The notes below the pieces were generated by a model. The model made no database searches, was not told where the DNA came from, and saw nothing but the letters and a program-made list of their open reading frames with translations. A stretch of 64,000 bases of DNA, taken from the NCBI RefSeq assembly GCF_025821665.1, contig NZ_JACKSJ010000024.1, positions 112,264 to 176,263 on the forward strand. The letters are read 5' to 3'. Every line of letters begins with the position of its first letter. The stretch's first letter is position 1. The position numbers were made by a program, and so were the translations under genes. This stretch comes from [Mycobacterium] manitobense (lineage in GTDB: Bacteria; Actinomycetota; Actinomycetes; Mycobacteriales; Mycobacteriaceae). This document shows, piece by piece, positions 33,792 to 41,172 of this stretch.

Positions 33792-34637
33792 TCAGGGCTT
33801 GAGCAGGGCGACGACCTTGTTCTCCAGGTCGACGGGGTCGTCGGAGAACGGGTCGAGCACGTCCGCCCGGGGCAGCGCCGCCTCCGGGTCGGCGAAGTCG
33901 CGGTAGGCCTTCTCGCCGGTCAGCTCGTGCAGCAGATAGCCGGTGAGCAGGGCCCGGACGATCTTCTGGGTGCCCTTGTCGGCGCCGGGGAGGCCGACCA
34001 CGCGGGCCAGGCGCCTGCCCTCGATGAGGCCGCCGGCCTTGACCTTGTGCACCGCGCGCAGTGTCGCCGGACGCCACACCCGCGCCAGTTCGACGGCGTT
34101 GGATCGCAGGGACATCGGATCGCCCGGATCGGCCAGGATCAGGCCCGGCACTCGCAGCGACGCCGCCGGCGCCACGGTCGGGGGACTGGTCACCGTCGGG
34201 AACAACGCGGCGACGGCCTTCACCCGCGACGGCATGCCCGCCGCGGCGAACACGGCCGCCGACCCGCCGAAACCGTGCCCCGCCAGGCCGAGCTTGGTGG
34301 GGTGCACGCTGATCTTGCCCGGCCCCAGCCGCACGCCGCTGAGGATGTCCAGGGTGGTGCCCAGGTCGAACGCCAGGTTGAGCACCGAGGGCGCCAGCCC
34401 GGTCTCGGTGGCCGGCACGGCGGCGACGATGCCCCACGACGCCAGGTGCTCGATGGTCCCGTGATAGCGGTAGTCACCGGCCAGCCAGTCGTGGCCGAAC
34501 GCCACCGCGGGCAGGTTCATGCCCGACTCCGGGGTGTAGACGACACCGGGAAGTCCGGCGAAGGCGAGGTCACCGCGCAGAACGCGGTGCGGTCCGCGGC
34601 GGGTCAGCGCCTTGAACAGCTTCTTGGTGCTCGGCAC
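33792..34637 (-). CDS. Alpha/beta-hydrolase-fold protein lacking the usual serine nucleophile
   Basis: A 281-residue protein with the fold order of dienelactone-hydrolase/cutinase-like enzymes: VVYTPESG, VAFGHDWLAG (oxyanion region), the nucleophile-elbow segment GLAGHGFGGSAAVFAA, then LILADPGDPM. In active relatives the elbow reads GHSxGG; here the serine position is Gly (GHGFGG). Either another residue, such as the nearby Ser, serves, or the protein is not a hydrolase. No signal peptide is seen. The GTG at 34637 sits seven bases after a TACGGT -10-like hexamer, suggesting a leaderless message. Function uncertain. Confidence 0.7.
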   Translation of the reverse strand: MPSTKKLFKALTRRGPHRVLRGDLAFAGLPGVVYTPESGMNLPAVAFGHDWLAGDYRYHGTIEHLASWGIVAAVPATETGLAPSVLNLAFDLGTTLDILSGVRLGPGKISVHPTKLGLAGHGFGGSAAVFAAAGMPSRVKAVAALFPTVTSPPTVAPAASLRVPGLILADPGDPMSLRSNAVELARVWRPATLRAVHKVKAGGLIEGRRLARVVGLPGADKGTQKIVRALLTGYLLHELTGEKAYRDFADPEAALPRADVLDPFSDDPVDLENKVVALLKP

Positions 34638-34704
34638 GAATCGACCGTAGCCCACCGCCGCTGTCTTCCGCCCTCGGCGTCGTGGTCGCGCGGCGACGGA
34701 CCGG

Positions 34705-35703
34705 TTAGACGCCCAGCGCCGGACCGATGGTGGTGTTCCAGGACTCCTGCATCTCGGACTCGAACAGGCCCCACGTGTGGGATCCCTCGGGCCGGACGAT
34801 GTAGGTGATCGGCACACCGTTGGCGGCGGCCGCATCGGCGAATATCCGGGTGCTGTCGAACACGACGCGCTCGATGAAGCCGCCGGTGATGTTCGGACCG
34901 AATCCCGGTGGGAGCCGGTCGACCGCGCCGACGCCGCCGCTGGCGGAGGCGGCCACGTACACCGCGGTGCCCTTTAGTTTCGCGACGTTCCTGGTCGGGT
35001 CGTGGGCGATCCACTCCGGTCCGCCCGGGGGACCCCACATGGCCTCGGCGCTCTGCCCACCGCTGCCCAATGTCAGCGACACCTGCTGGACGTTGTCCGC
35101 GGGATTCAGCAGACCGCTGTAGGACCCGACCGCCTGGAACAGCCCCGGCGCCTGCACGGCGTAGTCCAGCGCGGTGCCGCCGGTGCTCGACAGGCCGCCG
35201 ACCGCGTTGCGGCCGTTGGTGTCGTACTCGGCGTTGATGAGCGGCGGCAGCTCCCGGGTCATGTAGGTCTGGTACTGCTTGCCGGGATCGCTGACCCAGT
35301 TGGTCCACCAGCTGAACTGGCCGCCCAGAGGCGATACGACGTTGACGTTCCGCTCGGCGAAGAAGCCCTGGATGTCGGTCATGCCGAACCAGCTCTTGCC
35401 GCCGGGGGCGATGCCGCCGCCGGCGATGTCGTCGCCGCCGTCGATGCCGGGCAACAGGTAGAACGTCGGGGCACCCGCTTCCGGCGCCTTGAACACGTCG
35501 TTGACGATGACCTTGTTCATCGACGGCGAGAAGACCGAGACCTTGTCCCAGCGCTCGTTGACGTGCTGGATACCGGTGATGTGGGCGCCTCCGGGCGCCG
35601 CTGCGGGTTCGGCGGTCGCCGACGGAACCGGCGCGAGGAGGGCGGCTGTCAACAACGCAATCACCGGGGCGGCTGCCAGTCTTTTCAAGATCGATGAGGT
35701 CAC
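34705..35703 (-). CDS. Secreted antigen-85/esterase-D family esterase
   Basis: A 332-residue secreted protein of the esterase family that includes mycolyltransferases. The signal peptide (residues 1-31, ending PSATAEP) is followed by the alpha/beta-hydrolase core. The nucleophile is in VGGLSSTGGTALDYA (GLSSTGG), GIDGGDD and FSWWTNWVSDPGK resemble the FbpA-type loop regions, and a catalytic His lies in EGSHTWGL. Mycolyltransferase activity is possible but not demonstrated by motifs. The GTG start follows a TACATAAT sequence by seven bases. It faces glmS across 283 bases. Confidence 0.88.
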   Translation of the reverse strand: MTSSILKRLAAAPVIALLTAALLAPVPSATAEPAAAPGGAHITGIQHVNERWDKVSVFSPSMNKVIVNDVFKAPEAGAPTFYLLPGIDGGDDIAGGGIAPGGKSWFGMTDIQGFFAERNVNVVSPLGGQFSWWTNWVSDPGKQYQTYMTRELPPLINAEYDTNGRNAVGGLSSTGGTALDYAVQAPGLFQAVGSYSGLLNPADNVQQVSLTLGSGGQSAEAMWGPPGGPEWIAHDPTRNVAKLKGTAVYVAASASGGVGAVDRLPPGFGPNITGGFIERVVFDSTRIFADAAAANGVPITYIVRPEGSHTWGLFESEMQESWNTTIGPALGV

Positions 35704-35768
35704 GCCGGGAATTATGTAGTCGGGAGAACTATCAGGCGCGGCTTACCGGGCGCGCCTGCGTGTCGGTG

Positions 35769-35782
35769 TTTGCACTTGCAAA
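35769..35782. promoter_or_regulatory. Palindrome TTTGCACTTGCAAA in the esterase-glmS spacer
   Basis: TTTGCA-CT-TGCAAA is a perfect interrupted palindrome. It overlaps a weak -35/-10 pair (TTGCAC, 15 bases, TAAGCG) pointing toward glmS, about 205 bases upstream of the ATG. Which gene it serves is unknown. Confidence 0.4.
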
Positions 35783-35986
35783 GACTCTGCTAAGCGCGAA
35801 CGTCTGACAAAGCTCGGTCGTCTTCACTGCTGGCAAACGTCGGCAGCAACGAAACTCGGTAGTTCACTGCGACGGGCCGCCCGCCGTGGCGGTTCGGCCC
35901 CTCGACCGCCCGTCTTCGCAGCTCAGCGTTGGTGCATGGTGGTCGTGGGAGTGCCGAGCGCGGCCCTTGCACTACTCTGGACCCCT

Positions 35987-37852
35987 ATGTGCGGAATCGT
36001 CGGCTACGTGGGGCAGCGCCCCGCCTGCGGCATCGTTGTCGACGCGCTGCACCGGATGGAGTACCGCGGCTACGACTCGGCGGGCATCGCCCTGCTCGAC
36101 GGCGACGGCGGCATGAAGGTGGAGCGCCGGGCCGGCCGGCTGGCCAACCTCGGCGAGGTCCTCGAATGCACCGATCCCGCCGCGCTGTCGGGGCAGACGG
36201 GCCTCGGGCACACCCGCTGGGCCACCCACGGCCGGCCGACCGACCGCAACGCCCACCCGCACCGCGACGCCACGGGCAAGTTCGCCGTCGTCCACAACGG
36301 CATCATCGAGAACTTCGCGCCGCTGCGGCACGAACTCGAGGCCACCGGCGTGGAGTTCGCCAGCGACACCGACTCCGAGGTCGCCGTGCACCTGGTGGCC
36401 TGGCAGTACCACCACGGCCCCACCGCGGGTGACTTCGTCGCGTCGGTGATGGCCGTGCTGCCGCGCCTGGAGGGTCACTTCACGCTGGTGTTCGCCAGCG
36501 CCGAGGATCCCGGCACGATCGTGGCCGCCCGGCGGTCCACCCCGCTGGTGCTCGGTATCGGCGACGGGGAGATGTTCGTCGGCTCCGACGTCGCCGCGTT
36601 CATCGAGCACACCCGCGACGCCGTCGAACTCGGGCAGAACCAGGCGGTGGTGGTCACCGCCGACGGCTACCGCGTCACCGACTTCCACGGCGCGGCCACC
36701 GACGACTTCCGTGAGTTCCACATCGACTGGGACCTGTCGGCCGCCGAGAAGGGCGGCTACGAGTACTTCATGCTCAAGGAGATCGCCGAGCAGCCGACGG
36801 CGGTGGCCGACACCCTGCTCGGCCACTTCGTCGACGGCCGCATCGTGCTCGACGAGCAACGCCTGAGCGATCAGGAACTGCGCGAGATCGACAAGGTCTT
36901 CATCGTGGCGTGCGGCACGGCCTACCACTCCGGGCTGCTGGCCAAGTACGCGATCGAGCACTGGACCCGGCTGCCCGTCGAGGTGGAGCTGGCCAGCGAG
37001 TTCCGCTACCGCGACCCGGTGCTCGACCGCAGCACGCTGGTGATCGCCATCTCGCAGTCGGGGGAGACGGCCGACACGCTCGAGGCGGTGCGTCACGCCA
37101 AGGAGCAGAAGGCCAAGGTGCTCGCGGTCTGCAACACCAACGGCTCCCAGATCCCGCGCGAATGCGACGCGGTGCTCTACACCCGCGCCGGACCCGAGAT
37201 CGGCGTGGCGTCCACCAAGACGTTCCTGGCGCAGATCGCGGCCAACTACCTGGTGGGGCTGGCGCTCGCGCAGGCCCGTGGCACCAAGTACCCCGACGAG
37301 GTCGAGCGCGAGTACCACGAGCTCGAGGCGATGCCGGAACTCGTGCAGCAGGTGCTGGGCACCATGGACTCGGTTTACGGCCTGGCGCAGCGGTTCTCGA
37401 AGTCGCCGACGATCCTGTTCCTCGGGCGCCACGTGGGTTACCCGGTGGCGCTGGAGGGTGCGCTCAAGCTCAAGGAATTGGCGTACATGCATGCCGAAGG
37501 CTTCGCCGCCGGCGAGCTCAAGCACGGGCCGATCGCGCTGATCGAGGACGACCTGCCCGTCATCGTCGTGATGCCGTCGCCGAAGAACGCCGCGATGCTG
37601 CACTCGAAGCTGCTGAGCAACATCCGGGAGATCCAGGCCCGCGGGGCCGTCACGATTGTGATCGCCGAGGAGGGTGACGACACCGTGCGCCCCTACGCCG
37701 ATCACCTGATCGAGATACCAGCGGTGTCAACGCTTTTTCAGCCGCTGCTGTCGACGATCCCGCTGCAGGTGTTCGCCGCGGGGGTGGCTCAGGCCCGCGG
37801 CTACGACGTCGACAAGCCCCGTAACCTCGCCAAGTCCGTCACCGTCGAGTAG
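35987..37852 (+). CDS. glmS: Glucosamine-fructose-6-phosphate aminotransferase GlmS
   Basis: A 621-residue cytoplasmic enzyme making glucosamine-6-phosphate from fructose-6-phosphate and glutamine. The ATG at 35987 is fixed by the N-terminal MCGIVGYVG, since the catalytic Cys must be residue 2 after Met removal. The glutaminase domain (about 1-240) has GHTRWATHG and NGIIENF; two SIS sugar domains follow with AISQSGETADT and GRHVGYPVALEGALKLKE. The C-terminus LAKSVTVE is the family end. No glmS ribozyme is seen upstream. A hydrolase gene starts five bases after the stop. Confidence 0.98.
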   Translation: MCGIVGYVGQRPACGIVVDALHRMEYRGYDSAGIALLDGDGGMKVERRAGRLANLGEVLECTDPAALSGQTGLGHTRWATHGRPTDRNAHPHRDATGKFAVVHNGIIENFAPLRHELEATGVEFASDTDSEVAVHLVAWQYHHGPTAGDFVASVMAVLPRLEGHFTLVFASAEDPGTIVAARRSTPLVLGIGDGEMFVGSDVAAFIEHTRDAVELGQNQAVVVTADGYRVTDFHGAATDDFREFHIDWDLSAAEKGGYEYFMLKEIAEQPTAVADTLLGHFVDGRIVLDEQRLSDQELREIDKVFIVACGTAYHSGLLAKYAIEHWTRLPVEVELASEFRYRDPVLDRSTLVIAISQSGETADTLEAVRHAKEQKAKVLAVCNTNGSQIPRECDAVLYTRAGPEIGVASTKTFLAQIAANYLVGLALAQARGTKYPDEVEREYHELEAMPELVQQVLGTMDSVYGLAQRFSKSPTILFLGRHVGYPVALEGALKLKELAYMHAEGFAAGELKHGPIALIEDDLPVIVVMPSPKNAAMLHSKLLSNIREIQARGAVTIVIAEEGDDTVRPYADHLIEIPAVSTLFQPLLSTIPLQVFAAGVAQARGYDVDKPRNLAKSVTVE

Positions 37853-37857
37853 CTCCG

Positions 37858-38739
37858 GTGGGCGGGGTCGGGTGCTTCCGCGACGACGCCGCGCACGCGC
37901 ACTTCATCGACGCCTACGGGCGGGCTCAGGCAGACCTGCCGTCGCATGACGAGTCGATCGATGTGGCAACGGCTTTCGGTACGGCGCGGGTGTACCGCTT
38001 CGACGGGGGCGGCGGACGTCCGGTGGTGCTGCTGCCCGGACGCAACGCGTCCACCCCGATGTGGGCCGCCAACCTGCCCGGCCTGCTGGCGCACCGCACG
38101 GTGTACAGCGTCGACCTGCTCGGCGAGCCCGGCATGTCGGTGCAGGACCGCCCGCTGCGCGGCGCCGACGATCAGGCGCGGTGGTTCGAGGAGATGCTCG
38201 CCCTCCTGGGCCTGTCGTCGGTCCACCTGATGGGCGTCTCGTTCGGCGGCTGGACGGCAGCCAACCACGCCGTGCGCATTCCCGGGCGTGCCGCATCGCT
38301 GACCCTGCTCGACCCGGTGATGACGTTCGCGCCGATCCCGATTCGGACGATGCTCGCGGTGGCGCCGATGGGCCTGCCCGGAACGCCGCAGTTCGTGCGC
38401 CGCCGCGTGCTGCGCTGGCTCTCCGGCGGCGCCGACGTCGACGAGAGCGTGCCCGTGGCTGCCCTCATCGCTGCGGGCACCGCTGATTTCGTGCTGCGGC
38501 AACCACTTCCGCAGCGGTTCAGCGACGGCGAGTTGCGGGCACTGGACATCCCGGTGCTGGCGCTGATCGCCGGCCGCAGCGTGATCCACGATGCCCGCCG
38601 GGCCGCGCGGCGGGGTCGGGATCTGTTGCCCCGTGGTCAGGTCGAGCTCTGGCCGGACGCCTCGCACGCGATCAACGGCGAGTTCCCTGACGAGATCGCC
38701 GCGCGGGCGGGGCAGTTCTGGGACGAGGTCGACGGCTGA
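37858..38739 (+). CDS. Alpha/beta hydrolase
   Basis: A 293-residue cytoplasmic serine hydrolase. The oxyanion region is VVLLPGRNAST, the nucleophile elbow MGVSFGGWTA, and the His region WPDASHAINGE. The GTG at 37858 is five bases after glmS, so it is probably cotranscribed, although no metabolic link is evident. Its end is seven bases from a convergent hydrolase. The substrate is unknown. Confidence 0.85.
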   Translation: MGGVGCFRDDAAHAHFIDAYGRAQADLPSHDESIDVATAFGTARVYRFDGGGGRPVVLLPGRNASTPMWAANLPGLLAHRTVYSVDLLGEPGMSVQDRPLRGADDQARWFEEMLALLGLSSVHLMGVSFGGWTAANHAVRIPGRAASLTLLDPVMTFAPIPIRTMLAVAPMGLPGTPQFVRRRVLRWLSGGADVDESVPVAALIAAGTADFVLRQPLPQRFSDGELRALDIPVLALIAGRSVIHDARRAARRGRDLLPRGQVELWPDASHAINGEFPDEIAARAGQFWDEVDG

Positions 38740-38745
38740 CGGCCA

Positions 38746-39612
38746 TCACGTCAGGTGGCGCGCGAGGAACGGGCGGACGAGGTCGACGACGGCTTCCAGG
38801 CGGCTCTCCAGCAGGAAGTGGCCGCCGTCGAGCAGATCGATCTGGGCGTGGGGCAGGTCCCGGCCGAAGGCCAGTGCCCCGTCGGGCCCGAAGATCTGGT
38901 CGTTGCGGCCCCAGACCGCGAGCAGTGGCACCTGCGAGGTCCGGAAATACTCGTGCACCTGCGGATACAGCTCGACGTTGGAATGGTAATCACCGAACAG
39001 TTCGAGCTGGGCGTCGACCTTTTCGGGCGTCGACGCGACCGCGGCGTGCGCGGTCGCCCACGCATCGGGGTCGACGACGGTGGGGTCCGAAACCCCATGC
39101 GTGAACTGCCATTCCAGGCCAGCCGGGGTGATCAGCTCCCGTAGGGCGGCGGCGTTCGCCTCGGAGCGGTCGCGGCCGTAGGCGAACAGCGGTTCCATCG
39201 CGTCGCCGACGAACCCCTCGACGTATGCGTTGCCGTTCTGGGTGACGACGGCGGCGATCCGTTCGGGGTGCCGCAGCGCTAGTCGCCAGCCGACCGGTGC
39301 GCCGTAGTCCTGGACGTAGAGGGCGTAGCGATGCACGCCAAGGGCGTCGAGCAGCGCATCGATGTGATCGGCGAGAGTGTCGAAGGTGTAGGCGAATTCG
39401 GCTGTACCGGGCACGTCGGACTGGCCGAAGCCCGGATAGTCGGGCGCGATCACCCGGTAGCGGTCGGCGATTGCGGGGATCAGATTGCGGTACATGTGCG
39501 AGCTCGCGGGAGTGCCGTGCAGCAGCACCACCGCCGGAGCGTCCGCGGCACCCGCCTCCCGGTAAAAGATGCGGCGGCCGAGCACTTCGGCGAAACGGTG
39601 ATGAGTGACCAT
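38746..39612 (-). CDS. Alpha/beta hydrolase with Asp nucleophile (dehalogenase/epoxide-hydrolase type)
   Basis: A 288-residue alpha/beta hydrolase. Oxyanion region VVLLHGTPASSHMYRNL, and elbow LYVQDYGAPVGW, where the nucleophile position is Asp as in haloalkane dehalogenases and epoxide hydrolases. The Trp that usually follows Asp in dehalogenases is Tyr here. The acid/base pair falls in AVWGRNDQIF and LDGGHFLLES. The ATG is preceded by AAGGGG. It is divergent from the second CGNR regulator, and the spacer carries four GGTTAGA-type repeats, so that regulator probably controls it. The substrate is unknown. Confidence 0.85.
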   Translation of the reverse strand: MVTHHRFAEVLGRRIFYREAGAADAPAVVLLHGTPASSHMYRNLIPAIADRYRVIAPDYPGFGQSDVPGTAEFAYTFDTLADHIDALLDALGVHRYALYVQDYGAPVGWRLALRHPERIAAVVTQNGNAYVEGFVGDAMEPLFAYGRDRSEANAAALRELITPAGLEWQFTHGVSDPTVVDPDAWATAHAAVASTPEKVDAQLELFGDYHSNVELYPQVHEYFRTSQVPLLAVWGRNDQIFGPDGALAFGRDLPHAQIDLLDGGHFLLESRLEAVVDLVRPFLARHLT

Positions 39613-39694
39613 GTCTAACCCCTTCAGTCGTCCATTGCAGTTAGACACAGTCAATCCGCTGGCTTCTAACCTGTCAACCGAACTATGATGGTTA
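39612..39694. promoter_or_regulatory. Repeated GGTTAGA-type boxes between hydrolase and CGNR regulator
   Basis: TGTCTAAC (39612) and GTTAGACA (39640) form an inverted repeat spaced by 20 bases. Further copies are TCTAACC (39665) and GGTTAGC overlapping the CGNR start (39690). On the minus strand a -35-like TTGACA lies just downstream of the 39665 copy. Such clustered boxes are likely binding sites for the CGNR protein. Confidence 0.5.
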
Positions 39695-40158
39695 GCGTGA
39701 TCTGGCGCGACGTCCTGCTCGACCTGCTGAACACGACCCCGGTGGTCGATGGCCGGCGTACCGAACTTCTCGACGAAGGGTGGCTGGCGGCGCACGGCGC
39801 CGACCGGGGGAGCGTCGACGAGGCCCGGCGGGTGCGTGACGACCTGCAGCGGGTGGTGCGCGGCGAGGCGGCCGCCGACGTGCTGGCCGGCTGTCTCGAC
39901 GGCGTCCGCCGGGTACCGCACATCACGGACGAGGGATTCGCGTGGTCGACCGACGCACCGTGGGCCGGCCACGTGGTGCTGGCATGGGGCGAGCTGCAGC
40001 GCGAGCTACCGGGCCGGCTGCGGCCGTGCGCCAACGACGAGTGCCGTTTGTTCCTGCTCGACCGCAGCAGGGCGGGTACGGCGCGCTGGTGCTCGATGAA
40101 GGGCTGCGGGAACCGGATGAAGGCCCGCAGGCACTACGACCGGGTGTCGCGCGGTTAG
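39685..40158 (+). CDS. CGNR zinc-finger regulator (second)
   Basis: A 157-residue regulator with an ABATE-like N-terminal region and a C-terminal zinc finger: CANDECRLFLLDRSRAGTARWC then MKGCGNRMKARRHYDR containing CGNR (the finger starts at about residue 110). Two consecutive ATG codons and a later GTG are possible starts. It is divergent from an Asp-nucleophile hydrolase, with repeated boxes between. Its last bases overlap the end of a convergent MarR gene by four. The homologous arrangement at 3969 (CGNR beside a permease) shows these regulators are local. Confidence 0.83.
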   Translation: MMVSVIWRDVLLDLLNTTPVVDGRRTELLDEGWLAAHGADRGSVDEARRVRDDLQRVVRGEAAADVLAGCLDGVRRVPHITDEGFAWSTDAPWAGHVVLAWGELQRELPGRLRPCANDECRLFLLDRSRAGTARWCSMKGCGNRMKARRHYDRVSRG

Positions 40159-40616
40159 AGCTCTCGGATCCGCGCCTCCGTGACTTCCTCTGCGGCACGG
40201 GCGAAGCGGGCCAGCCGCTGTAGGCCGGCGACGTCGAAGTCGGTGAGCAGTCCGGCGAGGTCCGCGTTGAGCGGTTCGTACATCGCGGCGACGCGGGCGA
40301 TACCGTCGCCCGCGGGTGCGATCACCACACGGCGGCGGTCGTGCGGGTCGGGGGAGCGGGTGATGTAGCCCGCCGCCAGCAGACGGTCCAGCATGCGGGT
40401 GGTGGCGCCGCTGCTGAGGTTCACCCGCCGGGCCAGCTCCCCGGGCGTGGCCGGTCCGAATCGGGCAAGCACGTAGAGGCATTGGGTCTCCGTGGGCGAC
40501 ACCCCGAGCCTGCGGGCCACCAGATCGTTGAACTGGGCGACGAGAACCTGCCATCCGGCCATCGCCTCGATGGCGTCCCGCACCGCCGCTGTCCGGCCGG
40601 CCGATCGCTCGGGCAC
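40155..40616 (-). CDS. MarR-family transcriptional regulator
   Basis: A 153-residue winged-helix regulator. GPATPGELARRVNLSSGATTRMLDRL is the recognition helix region (from about residue 54) and the wing is SPDPHDRRRVVIA with the family signature DxRR. The GTG start faces the VOC gene, and two TTGCA/GCAAT palindromes lie between them, so it most likely represses the VOC gene and itself in response to an unknown ligand. The stop overlaps the CGNR stop region. Confidence 0.9.
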   Translation of the reverse strand: MPERSAGRTAAVRDAIEAMAGWQVLVAQFNDLVARRLGVSPTETQCLYVLARFGPATPGELARRVNLSSGATTRMLDRLLAAGYITRSPDPHDRRRVVIAPAGDGIARVAAMYEPLNADLAGLLTDFDVAGLQRLARFARAAEEVTEARIREL

Positions 40617-40662
40617 GGTTGCGCTCCCTACTGCTGGGGTGCTTCACTGCACAGGTAAGTAT

Positions 40663-40692
40663 TTGCACGATGCAACTATTGCGCCGAGCAAT
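40663..40692. promoter_or_regulatory. Twin palindromic MarR operator
   Basis: TTGCACGATGCAA (40663-40675) and ATTGCGCCGAGCAAT (40678-40692) are two perfect interrupted palindromes with related half-sites TTGC/GCAA. They lie between the divergent MarR and VOC genes, 32 bases before the VOC start. Site assignment is inference. Confidence 0.6.
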
Positions 40693-40724
40693 TAAACACT
40701 ACGACAGGAAGCGGTGGTTCCGCC

Positions 40725-41162
40725 ATGCCCGACTTCACCGGTTCGCTCATCGACCACCTCAACATCGCGGTGCCCGACCTGCCCCGCTCGCTGGCCTTCT
40801 ACGAGCCGGTGCTGGCCGTCCTCGGCATCGTCAAGCTGCTCGAGGTGCCCGCCGATCCGGCGGCCGGACAGCTGGAGATGCACGGGTTCGGGCGCCACCC
40901 CAAGCCGTTCTTCTGGCTGGTGGCCGACGGCACCGTCGGTTCGAACATGCACCTGGCGTTCACCGCGGACGACCGGGCGACCGTGCGCGCCTTCCACGAC
41001 GCGGCGCTCGCCGCGGGTGGCCGGTCGCTGCTCGAACCTGGGCAGCGGCCCGAGTATCACGCCGACTACTACGGCGCGTTCGTCCTCGACCCGGACGGCG
41101 TCAACGTCGAAGCCGTGTGCCATCAGCCCGAACGGCTCAGCAGTACGGCGCCCAGACCGTAG
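40725..41162 (+). CDS. VOC-family (glyoxalase/dioxygenase-fold) protein
   Basis: A 145-residue single-module vicinal-oxygen-chelate protein. IDHLNIAVPDLPRSLAFYEPVL opens the fold, NMHLAFTADD gives a second possible metal His, and DPDGVNVEAVCH ends with the metal Glu. Members isomerise, dioxygenate or bind small compounds and antibiotics; the substrate is not known. It is divergent from MarR and probably controlled by it. It ends ten bases before nnrD. Confidence 0.85.
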   Translation: MPDFTGSLIDHLNIAVPDLPRSLAFYEPVLAVLGIVKLLEVPADPAAGQLEMHGFGRHPKPFFWLVADGTVGSNMHLAFTADDRATVRAFHDAALAAGGRSLLEPGQRPEYHADYYGAFVLDPDGVNVEAVCHQPERLSSTAPRP

Positions 41163-41165
41163 GCT
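41160..41165 (+). promoter_or_regulatory. -10 hexamer for a likely leaderless nnrD transcript
   Basis: TAGGCT ends seven bases before the nnrD ATG at 41173, so the transcript would begin at the start codon. The hexamer overlaps the last codons of the upstream VOC gene. Confidence 0.5.
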
Positions 41166-41172
41166 TGCGGTG

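Noticed and set aside
33748..34437. N-terminal extension of the LLM oxidoreductase frame
   Set aside because: The upstream 230 codons are antisense-register, Arg/Gly-rich and overlap the hydrolase-like gene; the family begins at MRTGIFLSYAGG.
35704..35986. A glmS ribozyme upstream of glmS
   Set aside because: The known glmS ribozyme class is restricted mainly to Firmicutes, and no matching core was seen.
35972..37705. A 577-codon minus-strand open frame opposite glmS
   Set aside because: It is low in complexity and has no domain; glmS on the plus strand has all family signatures.
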